Assembly (NCBI GenBank): GCA_945952105.1 | Contig: CAMFGZ010000005.1 | Span: 159,669 to 223,668, forward strand | DNA length: 64,000 nucleotides | Source: an uncultured Rhodospirillaceae bacterium | GTDB taxonomy: Bacteria > Pseudomonadota > Alphaproteobacteria > Reyranellales > Reyranellaceae | Direction: 5' to 3' | In this document: positions 34,204 to 43,993 of the stretch, one piece after another | How positions within the stretch are numbered: position 1 is the first letter of the stretch | Layout of the letters: each line of letters opens with the position of its first letter | Translations under genes and position numbers: made by a program | Notes under the pieces: model-generated | Told to the model about the DNA's origin: nothing | The model's database searches: none | The model's input: the letters and a program-made list of their open reading frames with translations, nothing else

Positions 34204-35217
34204 GTGGCCCCCGATACATCGACTGCTACCGACGCCGACGCTCAGGCCGCCCTCGCCGACATCGAGCGGCTGGGCGGACAGCTCCGCGCCGCCCGCACCT
34301 CCATCGGCAGGGTCATTTATGGCCAGCAGGACGTCATCGATCAAACGCTGGTTGCCCTCCTGTCGGGCGGCCACCTCCTTCTGATCGGTGTTCCGGGTCT
34401 CGCCAAGACCAAACTGGTCGACACGCTGGGCGTGGTGCTGGGCATGGAAGCCAAGCGCATCCAGTTCACACCCGACCTGATGCCGGCCGACATCCTGGGC
34501 TCCGAGGTGCTGGAGGAAAGCGAAGGCGGCCGGCGCACCTTCCGCTTCCTGCAGGGTCCGGTCTTCGCCCAGCTCCTGATGGCCGACGAAATCAACCGCG
34601 CCAGCCCGCGCACCCAGTCCGCGCTGCTGCAGTCGATGCAGGAGCGGCACGTGACGGTGGCCGGCAAGCGGTACGACCTGCCTGCGCCCTTCCATGTGCT
34701 GGCGACCCAGAACCCGCTGGAACAGGAAGGCACCTACCCGCTGCCGGAAGCCCAGCTCGACCGCTTCCTGCTGCAGGTCGACGTCGGCTATCCCGACGAA
34801 GAGGCCGAGCGCCAGATCATGATCGGCACGACGGGTGCGGAGCAGGCGGTCGCCACGCAGGCTCTCTCGCCGGGCGACCTGATGGCCGCGCAGGCGCTGG
34901 TGCGCCGCCTGCCGATCGGCGAGAGCGTGGTCGACGCCATCCTGAAGCTGGTGCGCGCCGGCCGTCCCGAACACACCGATCTCGACGTCGTGCGCCAGCG
35001 CGTCGCCTGGGGCCCCGGCCCGCGCGCCAGCCAGGCCTTCATGCTGGCCTGCCGTGCCCGCGCGATCATCCAGGGCCGCCTCGCCCCGTCGGTCGACGAT
35101 GTCGTGGCGCTCGCGGGTCCGATCCTGCGCCATCGCATGGCCGTGAACTTCTCCGCCCGCGCCGAGGGCGTGACGGTCGAGTCGGTGATCGCCCAGATGT
35201 GCGCGCGCCTCGGATAA
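34204..35217 (+). CDS. MoxR family AAA+ ATPase
   Basis: A MoxR-type AAA+ chaperone, thought to assist assembly or cofactor insertion of partner complexes. A GTG start at 34204 has AGGAG 8 bases upstream, giving 337 residues. Walker A is G-V-P-G-L-A-K-T and Walker B L-L-M-A-D-E-I-N-R-A. Downstream are a DUF58 protein, a large membrane protein and a VWA-like membrane protein in the standard MoxR operon order. The role of this operon in envelope integrity or stress is only known for relatives. Confidence 0.94.
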   Translation: MAPDTSTATDADAQAALADIERLGGQLRAARTSIGRVIYGQQDVIDQTLVALLSGGHLLLIGVPGLAKTKLVDTLGVVLGMEAKRIQFTPDLMPADILGSEVLEESEGGRRTFRFLQGPVFAQLLMADEINRASPRTQSALLQSMQERHVTVAGKRYDLPAPFHVLATQNPLEQEGTYPLPEAQLDRFLLQVDVGYPDEEAERQIMIGTTGAEQAVATQALSPGDLMAAQALVRRLPIGESVVDAILKLVRAGRPEHTDLDVVRQRVAWGPGPRASQAFMLACRARAIIQGRLAPSVDDVVALAGPILRHRMAVNFSARAEGVTVESVIAQMCARLG

Positions 35218-35250
35218 TCCTCTGGCCTAGGCATTGCACAGCGGGAGTTC

Positions 35251-36147
35251 ATGGCTGCGCCTTCAACCCTTCATCGTTCGCTCGAGCTTGCCGGCACGCT
35301 GCCTGCCCTGATGGTGGCCGCCGATCGCGTGGCCGCGACCGTCATCCAGGGCGTGCACGGCCGGCGCCGCGTCGGGCAGGGCGACGCCTTCTGGCAGTAC
35401 CGGCCGTTCCGCGACGGTGACAGCGCCACCCAGATCGACTGGCGCCAGAGCGCCCGCAGCCGCAACCTGTTCGTTCGCGAAACCGAATGGGAGGCCGCGG
35501 CGAGCATCTGGCTGTGGCGCGATGCGTCGCCCTCGATGCAATACGCCTCGCTCAAGAACATCGACACCAAGGCGGTGCGCGCCGAGTTGATCACGCTCGC
35601 CGTCGCGAGCCTGCTGGCCGATGCCGGCGAGCGCGTGGCGGTGCTGGCCGGTGGCATGCGGCCGACTTCCGGCCGTGTCGCCGTGCGCCGCGTCGCCGAG
35701 ACCCTGCTCGACGAAAGCCGCGACACGAAGCGCACGCCCGCCAGCCTGCCGCCGATGGTGCCGCTGCCCGCGCATGGCACCGTGGTGCTGGTGTCCGACT
35801 GGCTCGATCCGCTGGAAAAGATCGAGGAGATCATCCGCTACTACGCCAGCGTCGGCGTGCGCGGCCATCTCGTGCAGATCCTCGATCCCGCCGAGGAAGA
35901 GCTGCCGTTCGACGGGCATGTGAAATTCGAGGGGCTCGAGGCCGAGGGCCAGCACACGATCCGCCGGGTCGAGGCCGTGCGCGCCGCCTACGGCGCCCGT
36001 CTCGTCGCGCAGAAGGAAGGCCTGCACCGCCTCGCCCGGCCGGCCAACTGGACGGTGCACCTGCATCGCACCGATCGCTCGCCGCAGACCGTGCTCCTGT
36101 CGCTCTATCTCGCGATGGCCGACCTCGGCCGGCTGAACATGGCCTGA
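35251..36147 (+). CDS. DUF58 domain protein
   Basis: This 298-residue soluble protein contains the DUF58 core: Y-R-P-F-R-D-G-D-S-A-T-Q-I-D-W-R near residues 50-65 and a von Willebrand-like region with D-A-S-P-S-M near 91-96, a degenerate MIDAS. It follows the MoxR gene by 33 bases and precedes the DUF4159 gene by 4. DUF58 proteins are typical clients or partners of MoxR ATPases. Confidence 0.93.
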   Translation: MAAPSTLHRSLELAGTLPALMVAADRVAATVIQGVHGRRRVGQGDAFWQYRPFRDGDSATQIDWRQSARSRNLFVRETEWEAAASIWLWRDASPSMQYASLKNIDTKAVRAELITLAVASLLADAGERVAVLAGGMRPTSGRVAVRRVAETLLDESRDTKRTPASLPPMVPLPAHGTVVLVSDWLDPLEKIEEIIRYYASVGVRGHLVQILDPAEEELPFDGHVKFEGLEAEGQHTIRRVEAVRAAYGARLVAQKEGLHRLARPANWTVHLHRTDRSPQTVLLSLYLAMADLGRLNMA

Positions 36148-36151
36148 CCGC

Positions 36152-39007
36152 ATGCTCAGTCTCGGCGCCTTCGCCTTCGCCGCCCCCGGCATGCTGGCCC
36201 TGCTGGTGGCCCTGCCGGCGATCTACTTCCTGCTGCGGCTGATCCCGCCGCTGCCCAGGCTCGTGCGCTTCCCGGCGATCCGGCTGCTGGTCGGGCTGGA
36301 GCCGGCCGAGCAGACGCCGATGAAGATGCCGTGGTGGCTGTTGCTGCTGCGCCTGCTGCTGGCGACGGCGCTGATCCTCGCGGTGTCGCGTCCGCTGTTG
36401 AATCCTCAGGCCGAGCTGCCGGGCCGCGGCCCGCTGCTGCTGGTGATGGACGATGGCTGGTCGAGCGCGCCGGGCTGGGCCACGCGTACCGCCCATGCCG
36501 AGCGCCTGATCCAGCGTGCCGAGCGCGCCAACCGTCCGGTCGTCCTCGTGGGCACCGCCCCCGCCCCGCTCGATGCGCCTTCCGTGCGTCGCGGCGCGAT
36601 GCGGCCCGACGAGGCCCGCACGCTGCTGCGCGCCTTCCGGCCCAAGCCGTGGCCGAGCGATCGCGCCGCCGCGGCGACCGCCATCGACCAGATGCAGATA
36701 GACCCCGGCGCCTATGCCGTGTGGCTGAGCGACGGTCTCGAGGACGAAGGCGCGACGCGCCTCGCCGAGCGCCTGCGCCGCTTCGACGGATTGCAGGTGC
36801 TGCTGCCCGACCAGGCGACGACACCGCTGCTTCTCCTGCCGCCGGCCGCCGAGGGCCGCGACCTGAAGGTGCGGGCGCTGCGCGCCGCCGCCGACGGGCC
36901 GCGCAAGGTGGCGGTGCAGGCCGCCGACGAACAGGGCCGCGTCGTGGCCCGCATGGATCTCGACTTCGCCGCGACCGCGACGCAGGGCGAAGGCGTGCTG
37001 GCCGTGCCGCCCGAGCTCCGCAACCGCATGTCCCGCCTCGACATCGAGGCGCAGGGCGGCGCCGGCAGCACGATCCTGCTCGATGAGCGCAATCGCCGCC
37101 GGCCCGTCGCCATCCTGGGCGAGCGCGCCACCGCGGGAAACCAGCCGCTGCTGCAGGAAATCTACTTCCTCGAACGCGCGCTCGATCCCTATGTGAGCCT
37201 GAGCATCGGCGATCGCGAATCGGTGCTGACGCGCAATACCGCCGTGCTGCTGATCCCGGACGGTTCCACGCCCTCGGCCAACGACCGGGAGGAGATCGCC
37301 AAGTGGATCGAGCGCGGCGGCATTGCCGTGCGCTTCGCCGGCCCCAATCTCGCAGCCGGCGCCGACAATCTCGTGCCGACGCCGCTGCGCCTGGGCGACC
37401 GCGCGCTGGGCGGCATCATGAGCTGGGGCCAGCCGAGCGCGCTGGCCGAGTTCCCGCCCAACAGCCCCTTCCTCGGCATTCCGATCCCCAAGGACGTGCG
37501 CATCTCGCAGCAGGTGCTGGCCGAGCCGACGCCGGACCTCGCCGACAAGACCTGGGCGCGCCTGGCCGACGGCACGCCGCTGGTCACGGCCGAGAAGCGC
37601 GGCCAGGGCTATCTCGTGCTGATCCACACCACCGCGAATACCGGCTGGAGCAACCTGTCGCTCTCGGGCCTCTTCGTGAACATGCTGCAGCGTCTCGTGA
37701 CCCTCTCGCGCGGCGTCGCGGGCGACGGCGTCAACAAGGCGCTGAAGCCATGGCGCACGCTCGACGGCTTCGGCCGCCTTGGCGCGCCGCCCGCCGGCAT
37801 CCAGATCCTGCCGGCCGATGCGACCGAGACCTTCCAGCCCAAGCCTTCTTCCCCGCCGGGTCTCTACGGCGACGAGAACGCGCAAGTCGCCTTCAACATC
37901 GGCGGCCGCATCCCGGCGCCCAAGCCGCTCGCGCTGCCGAGCGGCATCTCGACCGACAAGCTCTCCGAAGGCGGCGAGACCGACCTGTCGAAGTGGTTCC
38001 TGCTGGCGGCGCTCGTGCTGCTGCTGGCCGACCTGCTGATCTCGCTGTGGCTGCGCGGCCTGCTGCCCAAGGCGGTCCGTTTCGGCAGCGCCGCACCGGC
38101 CGCCTTGTTGCTGGCCGCCCTGGCGTTCGTCGACGCCCCCGATGTCCACGCGCAGCAGGCACCGGCGCCTCAGGGGCAGACCCAGCAAAGGCCGGCGGCT
38201 CCGCCGCAGGCACAGCCGGCACCCACGCCGCCGCAGCGTCCTGGTGCAGCTGCGACCACCCCGGCGGCCCGGCCCGGCCCGCCGCCGCTCACCGACGAAC
38301 AGGCGCTGAAAGGTTCGCTCGACATCCGCCTCGCCTACATCATCACCGGCGACAAGGAAGTCGACGACATCAGCAAGGCCGGCCTCGAGGGCCTGAGCGA
38401 AATCCTGCGCAACCGCACCTCTGTCGAGCCGGCCGATCCGGTCGGCCTCGACCTCGAGCGCGACGAGCCGCGACTCTATCCGCTGATCTACTGGCCCGTG
38501 ACCTCGACGCAGCCGGCGCTGTCGCCTCGCGCACAGGCCGCGCTCGACCGCTACCTGCGGACCGGCGGCATCATCTTCATCGATACCCGCGACCAGCACA
38601 TGACGTTCGACCGTCCAGCGGGCGGCAATCCCGACCTCAAGCGGCTGCTGGCCGGCGTCGAGACGCCGCCGCTGGTCGCCATGCCGCCGGACCACGTGCT
38701 GAGCAAGGCGTTCTATCTCCTCTCCGACATGCCGGGCCGCTGGCAGGGCGGGAAGCTCTGGATCGAATCGGGGACCGGCCGCGTCAATGACGGCGTGACC
38801 ACCATCCTGATCGGGTCCAACGACTATGCCGGCGCCTGGGCCACGGACCAGCGCGGGCGCGGCCTGATGCCGGTGTCGCCCGGCGGCGAGACGCAGCGCG
38901 AGATGGCCTACCGCTTCGGCGTGAATCTCGTGATGCATGCACTGACCGGCAACTACAAGGACGACCAGGTTCACCTGCAGGACATCATGCAGAGGTTGAG
39001 GCGATGA
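36152..39007 (+). CDS. BatA-like / DUF4159 membrane protein
   Basis: This 951-residue protein has an N-terminal BatA-like membrane part (helices near 8-28 and 58-78), a long periplasmic or cytosolic middle, two more hydrophobic segments near 617-635 and 648-662, then a glutamine/proline/alanine-rich linker at about 667-712 and a C-terminal DUF4159 domain (about 713-946). DUF4159 includes the F-I-D-T-R-D-Q and L-S-K-A-F-Y-L-L blocks. It overlaps the next gene by ATGA. Function not established; the operon pairs it with MoxR and DUF58. Confidence 0.9.
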   Translation: MLSLGAFAFAAPGMLALLVALPAIYFLLRLIPPLPRLVRFPAIRLLVGLEPAEQTPMKMPWWLLLLRLLLATALILAVSRPLLNPQAELPGRGPLLLVMDDGWSSAPGWATRTAHAERLIQRAERANRPVVLVGTAPAPLDAPSVRRGAMRPDEARTLLRAFRPKPWPSDRAAAATAIDQMQIDPGAYAVWLSDGLEDEGATRLAERLRRFDGLQVLLPDQATTPLLLLPPAAEGRDLKVRALRAAADGPRKVAVQAADEQGRVVARMDLDFAATATQGEGVLAVPPELRNRMSRLDIEAQGGAGSTILLDERNRRRPVAILGERATAGNQPLLQEIYFLERALDPYVSLSIGDRESVLTRNTAVLLIPDGSTPSANDREEIAKWIERGGIAVRFAGPNLAAGADNLVPTPLRLGDRALGGIMSWGQPSALAEFPPNSPFLGIPIPKDVRISQQVLAEPTPDLADKTWARLADGTPLVTAEKRGQGYLVLIHTTANTGWSNLSLSGLFVNMLQRLVTLSRGVAGDGVNKALKPWRTLDGFGRLGAPPAGIQILPADATETFQPKPSSPPGLYGDENAQVAFNIGGRIPAPKPLALPSGISTDKLSEGGETDLSKWFLLAALVLLLADLLISLWLRGLLPKAVRFGSAAPAALLLAALAFVDAPDVHAQQAPAPQGQTQQRPAAPPQAQPAPTPPQRPGAAATTPAARPGPPPLTDEQALKGSLDIRLAYIITGDKEVDDISKAGLEGLSEILRNRTSVEPADPVGLDLERDEPRLYPLIYWPVTSTQPALSPRAQAALDRYLRTGGIIFIDTRDQHMTFDRPAGGNPDLKRLLAGVETPPLVAMPPDHVLSKAFYLLSDMPGRWQGGKLWIESGTGRVNDGVTTILIGSNDYAGAWATDQRGRGLMPVSPGGETQREMAYRFGVNLVMHALTGNYKDDQVHLQDIMQRLRR

Positions 39008-41088
39008 ACATGACGTCGGCCGTCTCGGTCGCCTTCGATCCGCTGCTGCCGTGGGCGGTGCTCGCCGTCCTGGGCGCGGTCGGGCTCGTGCTGGTGCTGC
39101 TCGGCCTGCGCGCGGGTGCGCGCGGCACGATCTGGCGCCTGGGCTCGCTCGTCGTGGTGCTGGCGGCACTGGCCAATCCCTCGCTGATCGAGGAGCAGCG
39201 CAAGCCCATCGCCGACGTGGCTCTGGTCGTCGTCGACGACAGCGATTCCATGGCGATCGGCGAACGGCGCCAGCAGGTCCAGGCCGCGCGCGAATCTCTG
39301 AAGCGCAAGCTCGGCCAGCAGGACGGGCTCGAAGTCCGCGAGGTCGTGCTGCCGCCGTCGCAGATCCAGCTCGGCAGCGAGCGGCCGGGCGGCACGCGCC
39401 TGATCGACACGATGCGCTCGGCGCTGATCGAGATTCCGCCGGAGCGCCTCGCCGGCGTCGTCCTGCTGAGCGACGGCCAGGTCCATGACGTGCCGGCCGG
39501 CGTGCCGCCGGAGCTGGGCGGTGCGCCCGTGCATGCGCTGATCGCCGGCAAGAAGAACGAGCGCGACCGGCTGATCGTGCTGGAGCAGTCGCCGCGCTTC
39601 GGTGTGGTCGGCCGCGAGGTCATGGCGAAGTTCCGGATCGAGGATCCCGCCGGCGGTACTGCGCCCGTCACGCTGTCGGTCGGCGGCGAGGTCGTGAAGC
39701 GCATCGACGTGCCGGTGGGCCGCTCGGTCGAACTGCCGATCACCGTCGGCAATCCCGGCGCCAACGTCGTCGAACTGGAAGTCGGCCCCGGCCAGAGCGA
39801 GCTCACCCTCGACAACAACCGCGCCCTCTTCACCATCAACGGCGTGCGCGACCGCCTGCGCGTGCTGCTGGTCTCGGGCGAGCCCTATCAGGGCGAGCGG
39901 GCGTGGCGAAACCTGCTGAAGAGCGACCCGGCGGTCGATCTCGTGCACTTCACCATCCTGCGCACGCCGCAGAAGGACGACTTCACGCCGGTGCGCGAAC
40001 TGTCGCTGATCGTCTTCCCGATGCGCGAGCTGTTCGAGCAGAAGCTCAAGGAATTCGACCTCATCATCTTCGACCGCTACGAGTCGGGGAACCTGATCAC
40101 GCGCGATTACTTCCGCAACATCAGCGAATACGTGAAGGGCGGCGGCGCGCTGCTGGTCTCGGTCGGACCGGTGTTCGCGACGCAGCGCTCGCTCTACCGC
40201 ACGCCGCTCGGCGCCATCCTGCCGGCCGCCCCGACCGGCGACGTGGTCGAGGCCGGCTTCAAGCCCAGGGTCACCGAGATCGGCCAGCGCCATCCGGTGT
40301 CGGCGAACCTCCCGCAGGCGGGTGCCCCCGACAAGGAGCCTGAGTGGGGCCGCTGGTTCCGCCTCATCACCTCGCGCACCGAGCGCGGCAACGCGGTGCT
40401 GTCCGGCGCCGACGAGAAGCCGCTGGTGATCCTCGACCGCGTCGGCGAGGGCCGCGTGGCGCAGCTCATGTCCGATCACCTGTGGCTGTGGAACCGCGGC
40501 ATCGACGGCGGCGGGCCGCAGCCCGAGCTGGTACGTCGCGTCGCCCACTGGCTGATGAAGGAGCCGGACCTCGAGGAAGAAGCGTTGCGCGCCACCGCGG
40601 TCGGCGGCCGCATCGAGATCACGCGCCGCACGCTCGCCGCCACCTTCCCGCAGGTCACGATGACCTCGCCCGGCGGCGCCACGCGCACGCTCGACCTGCG
40701 CCAGACCGCGCCGGGCCTTGGCCTCGCCGTGGTCGATGTCGACAAACCCGGCCTCTATCGCTTCGACGACGGCACGCTCCGCGCCGTTGCCGCCGTTGGC
40801 AGTCCAGACCCGCTCGAATTCTCCGACGTGCGTGCGACAGAGGCCAAGCTGAAGCCGCTGGTCGATGGCACGGGCGGCGGCCTGATGTGGCTCGCCGACC
40901 AGTCCGAACCCGACATCCGCACCGTGCGCCCCGGCCGCGCCGCCGGCGGTTCCGACTGGATCGGCCTGCGCCGCAACGAGGGCTACACGGTCGCCGGCAT
41001 CAACCAGATCCCGCTGCTGCCCGGCATCCTGATCGGCCTCGCCTTCCTGATGGCCATCGCCAGCGCGTGGTGGCGAGAAGGTCGTTAG
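39004..41088 (+). CDS. VWA/GATase-like membrane protein of the MoxR operon
   Basis: This 694-residue protein has two N-terminal membrane helices (about 14-35 and 45-58), a VWA-like domain with an intact MIDAS D78-x-S80-x-S82, a middle region resembling the class I glutamine amidotransferase-like domain found in these operons, and a C-terminal helix (about 670-690). The stop codon TAG lies inside a two-hairpin repeat element. It ends the rightward MoxR operon. No catalytic residues were recognised in the amidotransferase-like part. Confidence 0.86.
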   Translation: MNMTSAVSVAFDPLLPWAVLAVLGAVGLVLVLLGLRAGARGTIWRLGSLVVVLAALANPSLIEEQRKPIADVALVVVDDSDSMAIGERRQQVQAARESLKRKLGQQDGLEVREVVLPPSQIQLGSERPGGTRLIDTMRSALIEIPPERLAGVVLLSDGQVHDVPAGVPPELGGAPVHALIAGKKNERDRLIVLEQSPRFGVVGREVMAKFRIEDPAGGTAPVTLSVGGEVVKRIDVPVGRSVELPITVGNPGANVVELEVGPGQSELTLDNNRALFTINGVRDRLRVLLVSGEPYQGERAWRNLLKSDPAVDLVHFTILRTPQKDDFTPVRELSLIVFPMRELFEQKLKEFDLIIFDRYESGNLITRDYFRNISEYVKGGGALLVSVGPVFATQRSLYRTPLGAILPAAPTGDVVEAGFKPRVTEIGQRHPVSANLPQAGAPDKEPEWGRWFRLITSRTERGNAVLSGADEKPLVILDRVGEGRVAQLMSDHLWLWNRGIDGGGPQPELVRRVAHWLMKEPDLEEEALRATAVGGRIEITRRTLAATFPQVTMTSPGGATRTLDLRQTAPGLGLAVVDVDKPGLYRFDDGTLRAVAAVGSPDPLEFSDVRATEAKLKPLVDGTGGGLMWLADQSEPDIRTVRPGRAAGGSDWIGLRRNEGYTVAGINQIPLLPGILIGLAFLMAIASAWWREGR

Positions 41089-41160
41089 GGCTGAGCGAAA
41101 CTCAGCCCTAGGAGCGGCAGGACATTGCCTTCGGCAATGTCCGGGAGCGCCGAAGGAAGA
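41086..41160 (+). repeat. two-hairpin repeat element, copy 1
   Basis: It starts with the TAG stop of the preceding gene. Hairpin 1 pairs AGGGCTGAG (41087-41095) with CTCAGCCCT (41101-41109). Hairpin 2 pairs GGACATTGCC (41120-41129) with GGCAATGTCC (41133-41142) around TTC. It ends with a conserved GGGAGCGCCGAAGGAAGA tail. Copies 2 and 3 are at 46512 and 48775. Confidence 0.85.
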
Positions 41161-41175
41161 ACGACCACACTCGGC

Positions 41176-41904
41176 TCAGTACGTCGCCCGGCCACCCGAA
41201 ATGTCGAACGTCGCGCCGGTCGAGAAAGAGCAGGCCGGCGAAGCCAGCCAGAAGGCCAGTTCCGCGACTTCCTCCGGGCGCACCATCCGCGCCATCGGCA
41301 CGTTGGCGAGCAGCTTCGCGCGCCGCTCGTCGGTGAGGTCGCCGAAGATCGCGGTCTCCGAAGCCGAGGGCGAGATGGCGTTCACCAGCACGCCCGAGGT
41401 CGCGAGTTCCTTGCCCATCGACTTGGTGAGCGCGATGACGGCGGCTTTGGACGCGACATAGGCCGCGACGTTCGGATTGCCGTCCTTGCCCGCGATCGAG
41501 GCGATGTTGACGATGCGGCCGTAGCCGCCCGCCACCATGTCGGGGACGGCCGCCTGGCAGCAGCGGAACGTGCCGTTGAGGTTGATGTCGAGCACCCGGT
41601 GCCACTGTTCCTCGGGATAGGAGGCGATGCCGGCCGAGGGGCCGAGGATGCCGGCGCTGTTCACCAGGATCGACGGCGTGCCCAATGCCGCTTTGGTCGC
41701 CGCCCAGGTCGCTCCCACCACTGCCGTGTTCGTGATGTCTACGGCGAACGGTGTGGCGAGCGTGCCGATCTCCTCGCCGACACGCTTCGCACCGGCAAGG
41801 TCGACGTCCCACAGCGCGACCTTGATGCCTTCCTTCGCGAAGCGGCGGGCGATGGCGCGGCCGAGGCCGCTGGCCGCGCCGGTGACGACTGCCGTCCCGC
41901 TCAC
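41176..41904 (-). CDS. SDR family oxidoreductase
   Basis: This classical short-chain dehydrogenase has 242 residues. It starts at GTG (41904), overlapping the upstream tctC stop by GTGA, and begins V-S-G-T-A-V-V-T-G with the NAD(P) motif T-G-A-A-S-G-L-G at about 8-15. The catalytic Y-V-A-S-K is near 144-148, with the upstream serine in I-A-S. It closes a leftward TctC-SDR unit behind a LacI regulator. The substrate is unknown. Confidence 0.92.
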   Translation of the reverse strand: MSGTAVVTGAASGLGRAIARRFAKEGIKVALWDVDLAGAKRVGEEIGTLATPFAVDITNTAVVGATWAATKAALGTPSILVNSAGILGPSAGIASYPEEQWHRVLDINLNGTFRCCQAAVPDMVAGGYGRIVNIASIAGKDGNPNVAAYVASKAAVIALTKSMGKELATSGVLVNAISPSASETAIFGDLTDERRAKLLANVPMARMVRPEEVAELAFWLASPACSFSTGATFDISGGRATY

Positions 41905-42872
41905 GGCTTGACGTTCGCCTGCTGCGCGATCTTGCGCAGGGTCGCGATGTCCTTGGCCGTCTGCGCCTTGAGATCGTCGGGGCTGATGGTCGAGGCGGTC
42001 ATGCCGAACTCGGCCCAGCGTTCCTTGATGTCGGGCATCGCCAGGATCTTCATCAGCTCGGCGTGCAGGCGCTGCACGATCGGTTTGGGCGTATTGAGCG
42101 GCGCCATCAGGTCGTAGCGCCAGACGAAGTCGAAATCGACGCCCTGTTCGACGAAGCCCGGCACGTCGGGGAAGTTGATCGAGCGGCGCGTGCACGAGAC
42201 CACGACCTTGACCTTGCCCGACTTCACCATCGGCACGGCCGACTGCACGTCGGAGAAGCCGAGCTTGATATGGCCCGCCGCGACGTCGTTCAGCACCGGT
42301 GCCGCGCCCTTGTAGGGCACGTGGGTCATGTTGATGCCGGTGCCGGCGCGGATGATCTCGGCGCAGAGATGCCCCGTCGAGCCGTTGCCCCAGGTGCCGT
42401 AGTTCACTTCGCCGGGCCTGGCCTTGGCCAGCGCGATCACGTCGCGCAGGTCCTTCACTGGATAGTCGGGACTCGCCACCATCACGACAGTGGCCGAGCC
42501 GATATCGGCCAGATGCTCGAAGTCCTTCACCGGATCGTAGGGCAGGTCGGGCATGACGGCCGGATTGACCACGACGGTGCTGGCCGATCCGAGGACCAGC
42601 GTGTAGCCGTCCGGCGGCGCCTTCTGCGCTGCTTCCATCGCGATCACACCCGACGCCCCGGGCTTGTTGTCGACGATCACGGTCTGGCCGAGCGCGGTGC
42701 CGAGCTTTTCGGCGAGAGCCCGCGCCACCAGGTCGGTGCCGCCGCCTGCGGCGAATGGCACGATCATACGGATCGGCTTGCTTGGCCATTTGGCGTCGCC
42801 CGTCTGCGCCGTCGCCGGCATCGCGAGGCCCAAGGCCAAAGTCAGGGCGAACGCCCTCCGCAGCAGTCTCAT
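41901..42872 (-). CDS. tripartite tricarboxylate transporter receptor TctC (Bug family), third copy, no TctAB nearby
   Basis: A 323-residue periplasmic receptor with a signal peptide ending P-A-T-A-Q near residue 23. The start at 42872 has GGAGG 5 bases upstream. Family blocks are P-I-R-M-I-V-P-F-A-A-G-G-G and V-D-N-K-P-G-A-S-G. No membrane subunits lie next to it, so it may use the TctAB at 8127-10125 or another pair. It lies downstream of the LacI gene and upstream of the SDR. Confidence 0.92.
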   Translation of the reverse strand: MRLLRRAFALTLALGLAMPATAQTGDAKWPSKPIRMIVPFAAGGGTDLVARALAEKLGTALGQTVIVDNKPGASGVIAMEAAQKAPPDGYTLVLGSASTVVVNPAVMPDLPYDPVKDFEHLADIGSATVVMVASPDYPVKDLRDVIALAKARPGEVNYGTWGNGSTGHLCAEIIRAGTGINMTHVPYKGAAPVLNDVAAGHIKLGFSDVQSAVPMVKSGKVKVVVSCTRRSINFPDVPGFVEQGVDFDFVWRYDLMAPLNTPKPIVQRLHAELMKILAMPDIKERWAEFGMTASTISPDDLKAQTAKDIATLRKIAQQANVKP

Positions 42873-42906
42873 TCTTTCCTCCACGTGGTTCTTGATTACT
42901 TCCCGG

Positions 42907-43947
42907 CTACTTCACTGCCGGCGGCCCGCACGAGTCGCGCAGCACGAGATCGACGGGCAGCAGCGCCCGCGACTGCCCCTCGCCCGAATTCCCCTTCAAC
43001 CGTTGCAGCAGCAGCTCGGCCGCGGCGCGTCCGACATCTTCCAGGCTCCAGCGCAGCGCCGTGATCGCCGGCGAATGCACGGCCGCGAGATCGGTGTCGC
43101 CGACGGCGATCACCGACAGGTCGTTCGGCACAGAGAGGCCGAGGTCGCGCGCGGCCCGCAGCGCGCCCGCGAGGATGCGGGTGCCGAGAGCGATGATCGC
43201 CGTCGGCCGTTGCTCACGCTGCAGCAGGGCGAGCGCATCGCCCTGCGCGAAATCCATCGACGATTCCTGCAGGCAGACCAGCGCGCCCGCCGGATCGATG
43301 TCGGCCTCCGCGAAGGCCGCCTTGAAACCCGCAATGCGCTCGCGGCCCGGCCGCATGCGCGCGCCCGGCGTCAGCAGCGCGATGCGGCGATGTCCGAGAC
43401 CGATCAGGTAGCGCGTCGCGGTCCGCGCGCCGTCGCGATGATCGACCAGCACCGCTGGCGACGGCGTCTCTTCATCGGGAGGCACGTCGCGGTCGAGGAT
43501 GACGACCGGCGAGCCGCCGGTGGCGAGGTCGCGCCAGGTCCGGTCGTTCTCGTCGCTGCCCGGCGCGACCAGCATGCCGTCGAGACGGCGGCTGCGGAAC
43601 GCCGCGACCATCGCCCGCTCGCGCGCCGGATCGTTGGCGGTGTTGGCAACCACCATCAGCAGTCCGGCGTCGCGCAGTCGCGCCTCGGCCGCCTGCACGA
43701 TGCTGGCGTAGAGCGGATTGGCGACGTCGGAGACCAGGCAGCCCACCATGCCCGTCGTGCGCGTCCTCAGGCTGCGCGCCAGGAAATCCGGCTGGTAGCC
43801 GAGCTTCTCCGCCGCCGCGGCGACGTCGCGTGCCACTCGGGCGCTCACGTTCTTGCCGCCGTTCAGCGCCCTCGACACCGACCCGACCGAAACGCCGGCC
43901 GTGCGGGCCACGTCTCGGATGGTCGCTTTGGAAACGATTTCTGCCAT
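42907..43947 (-). CDS. LacI family transcriptional regulator
   Basis: This 346-residue repressor has the LacI headpiece T-I-R-D-V-A-R-T-A-G-V-S-V-G-S-V-S-R-A-L-N at about 9-29 and a periplasmic-binding-type effector domain. Starts at 43947 and 43959 are both possible and neither has a clear ribosome site. It faces a Baeyer-Villiger monooxygenase gene across a 16-bp perfect palindrome with the LacI-family central CG, so it very likely represses that gene and itself. The inducer is probably a substrate of the monooxygenase route. Confidence 0.92.
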   Translation of the reverse strand: MAEIVSKATIRDVARTAGVSVGSVSRALNGGKNVSARVARDVAAAAEKLGYQPDFLARSLRTRTTGMVGCLVSDVANPLYASIVQAAEARLRDAGLLMVVANTANDPARERAMVAAFRSRRLDGMLVAPGSDENDRTWRDLATGGSPVVILDRDVPPDEETPSPAVLVDHRDGARTATRYLIGLGHRRIALLTPGARMRPGRERIAGFKAAFAEADIDPAGALVCLQESSMDFAQGDALALLQREQRPTAIIALGTRILAGALRAARDLGLSVPNDLSVIAVGDTDLAAVHSPAITALRWSLEDVGRAAAELLLQRLKGNSGEGQSRALLPVDLVLRDSCGPPAVK

Positions 43948-43961
43948 ACGAAGCGACATAT

Positions 43962-43990
43962 TTGACAGAGCGGGCGGTGCTTGCAAGACT
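43962..43990 (+). promoter_or_regulatory. possible promoter of the monooxygenase operon
   Basis: TTGACA (43962-43967) is a perfect -35 match. A 17-base spacer leads to the weak -10 AAGACT (43985-43990). The LacI operator that follows would cover the start point. Confidence 0.35.
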
Positions 43991-43993
43991 AAA

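Noticed and set aside
35831..39169. 1112-codon open frame on the minus strand opposite the DUF4159 gene
   Set aside because: Arg/Ala/Gly/His-rich with no domain resemblance; it mirrors the codon pattern of the real gene in high-G+C DNA. The plus-strand gene has clear family features and couples to its neighbours.
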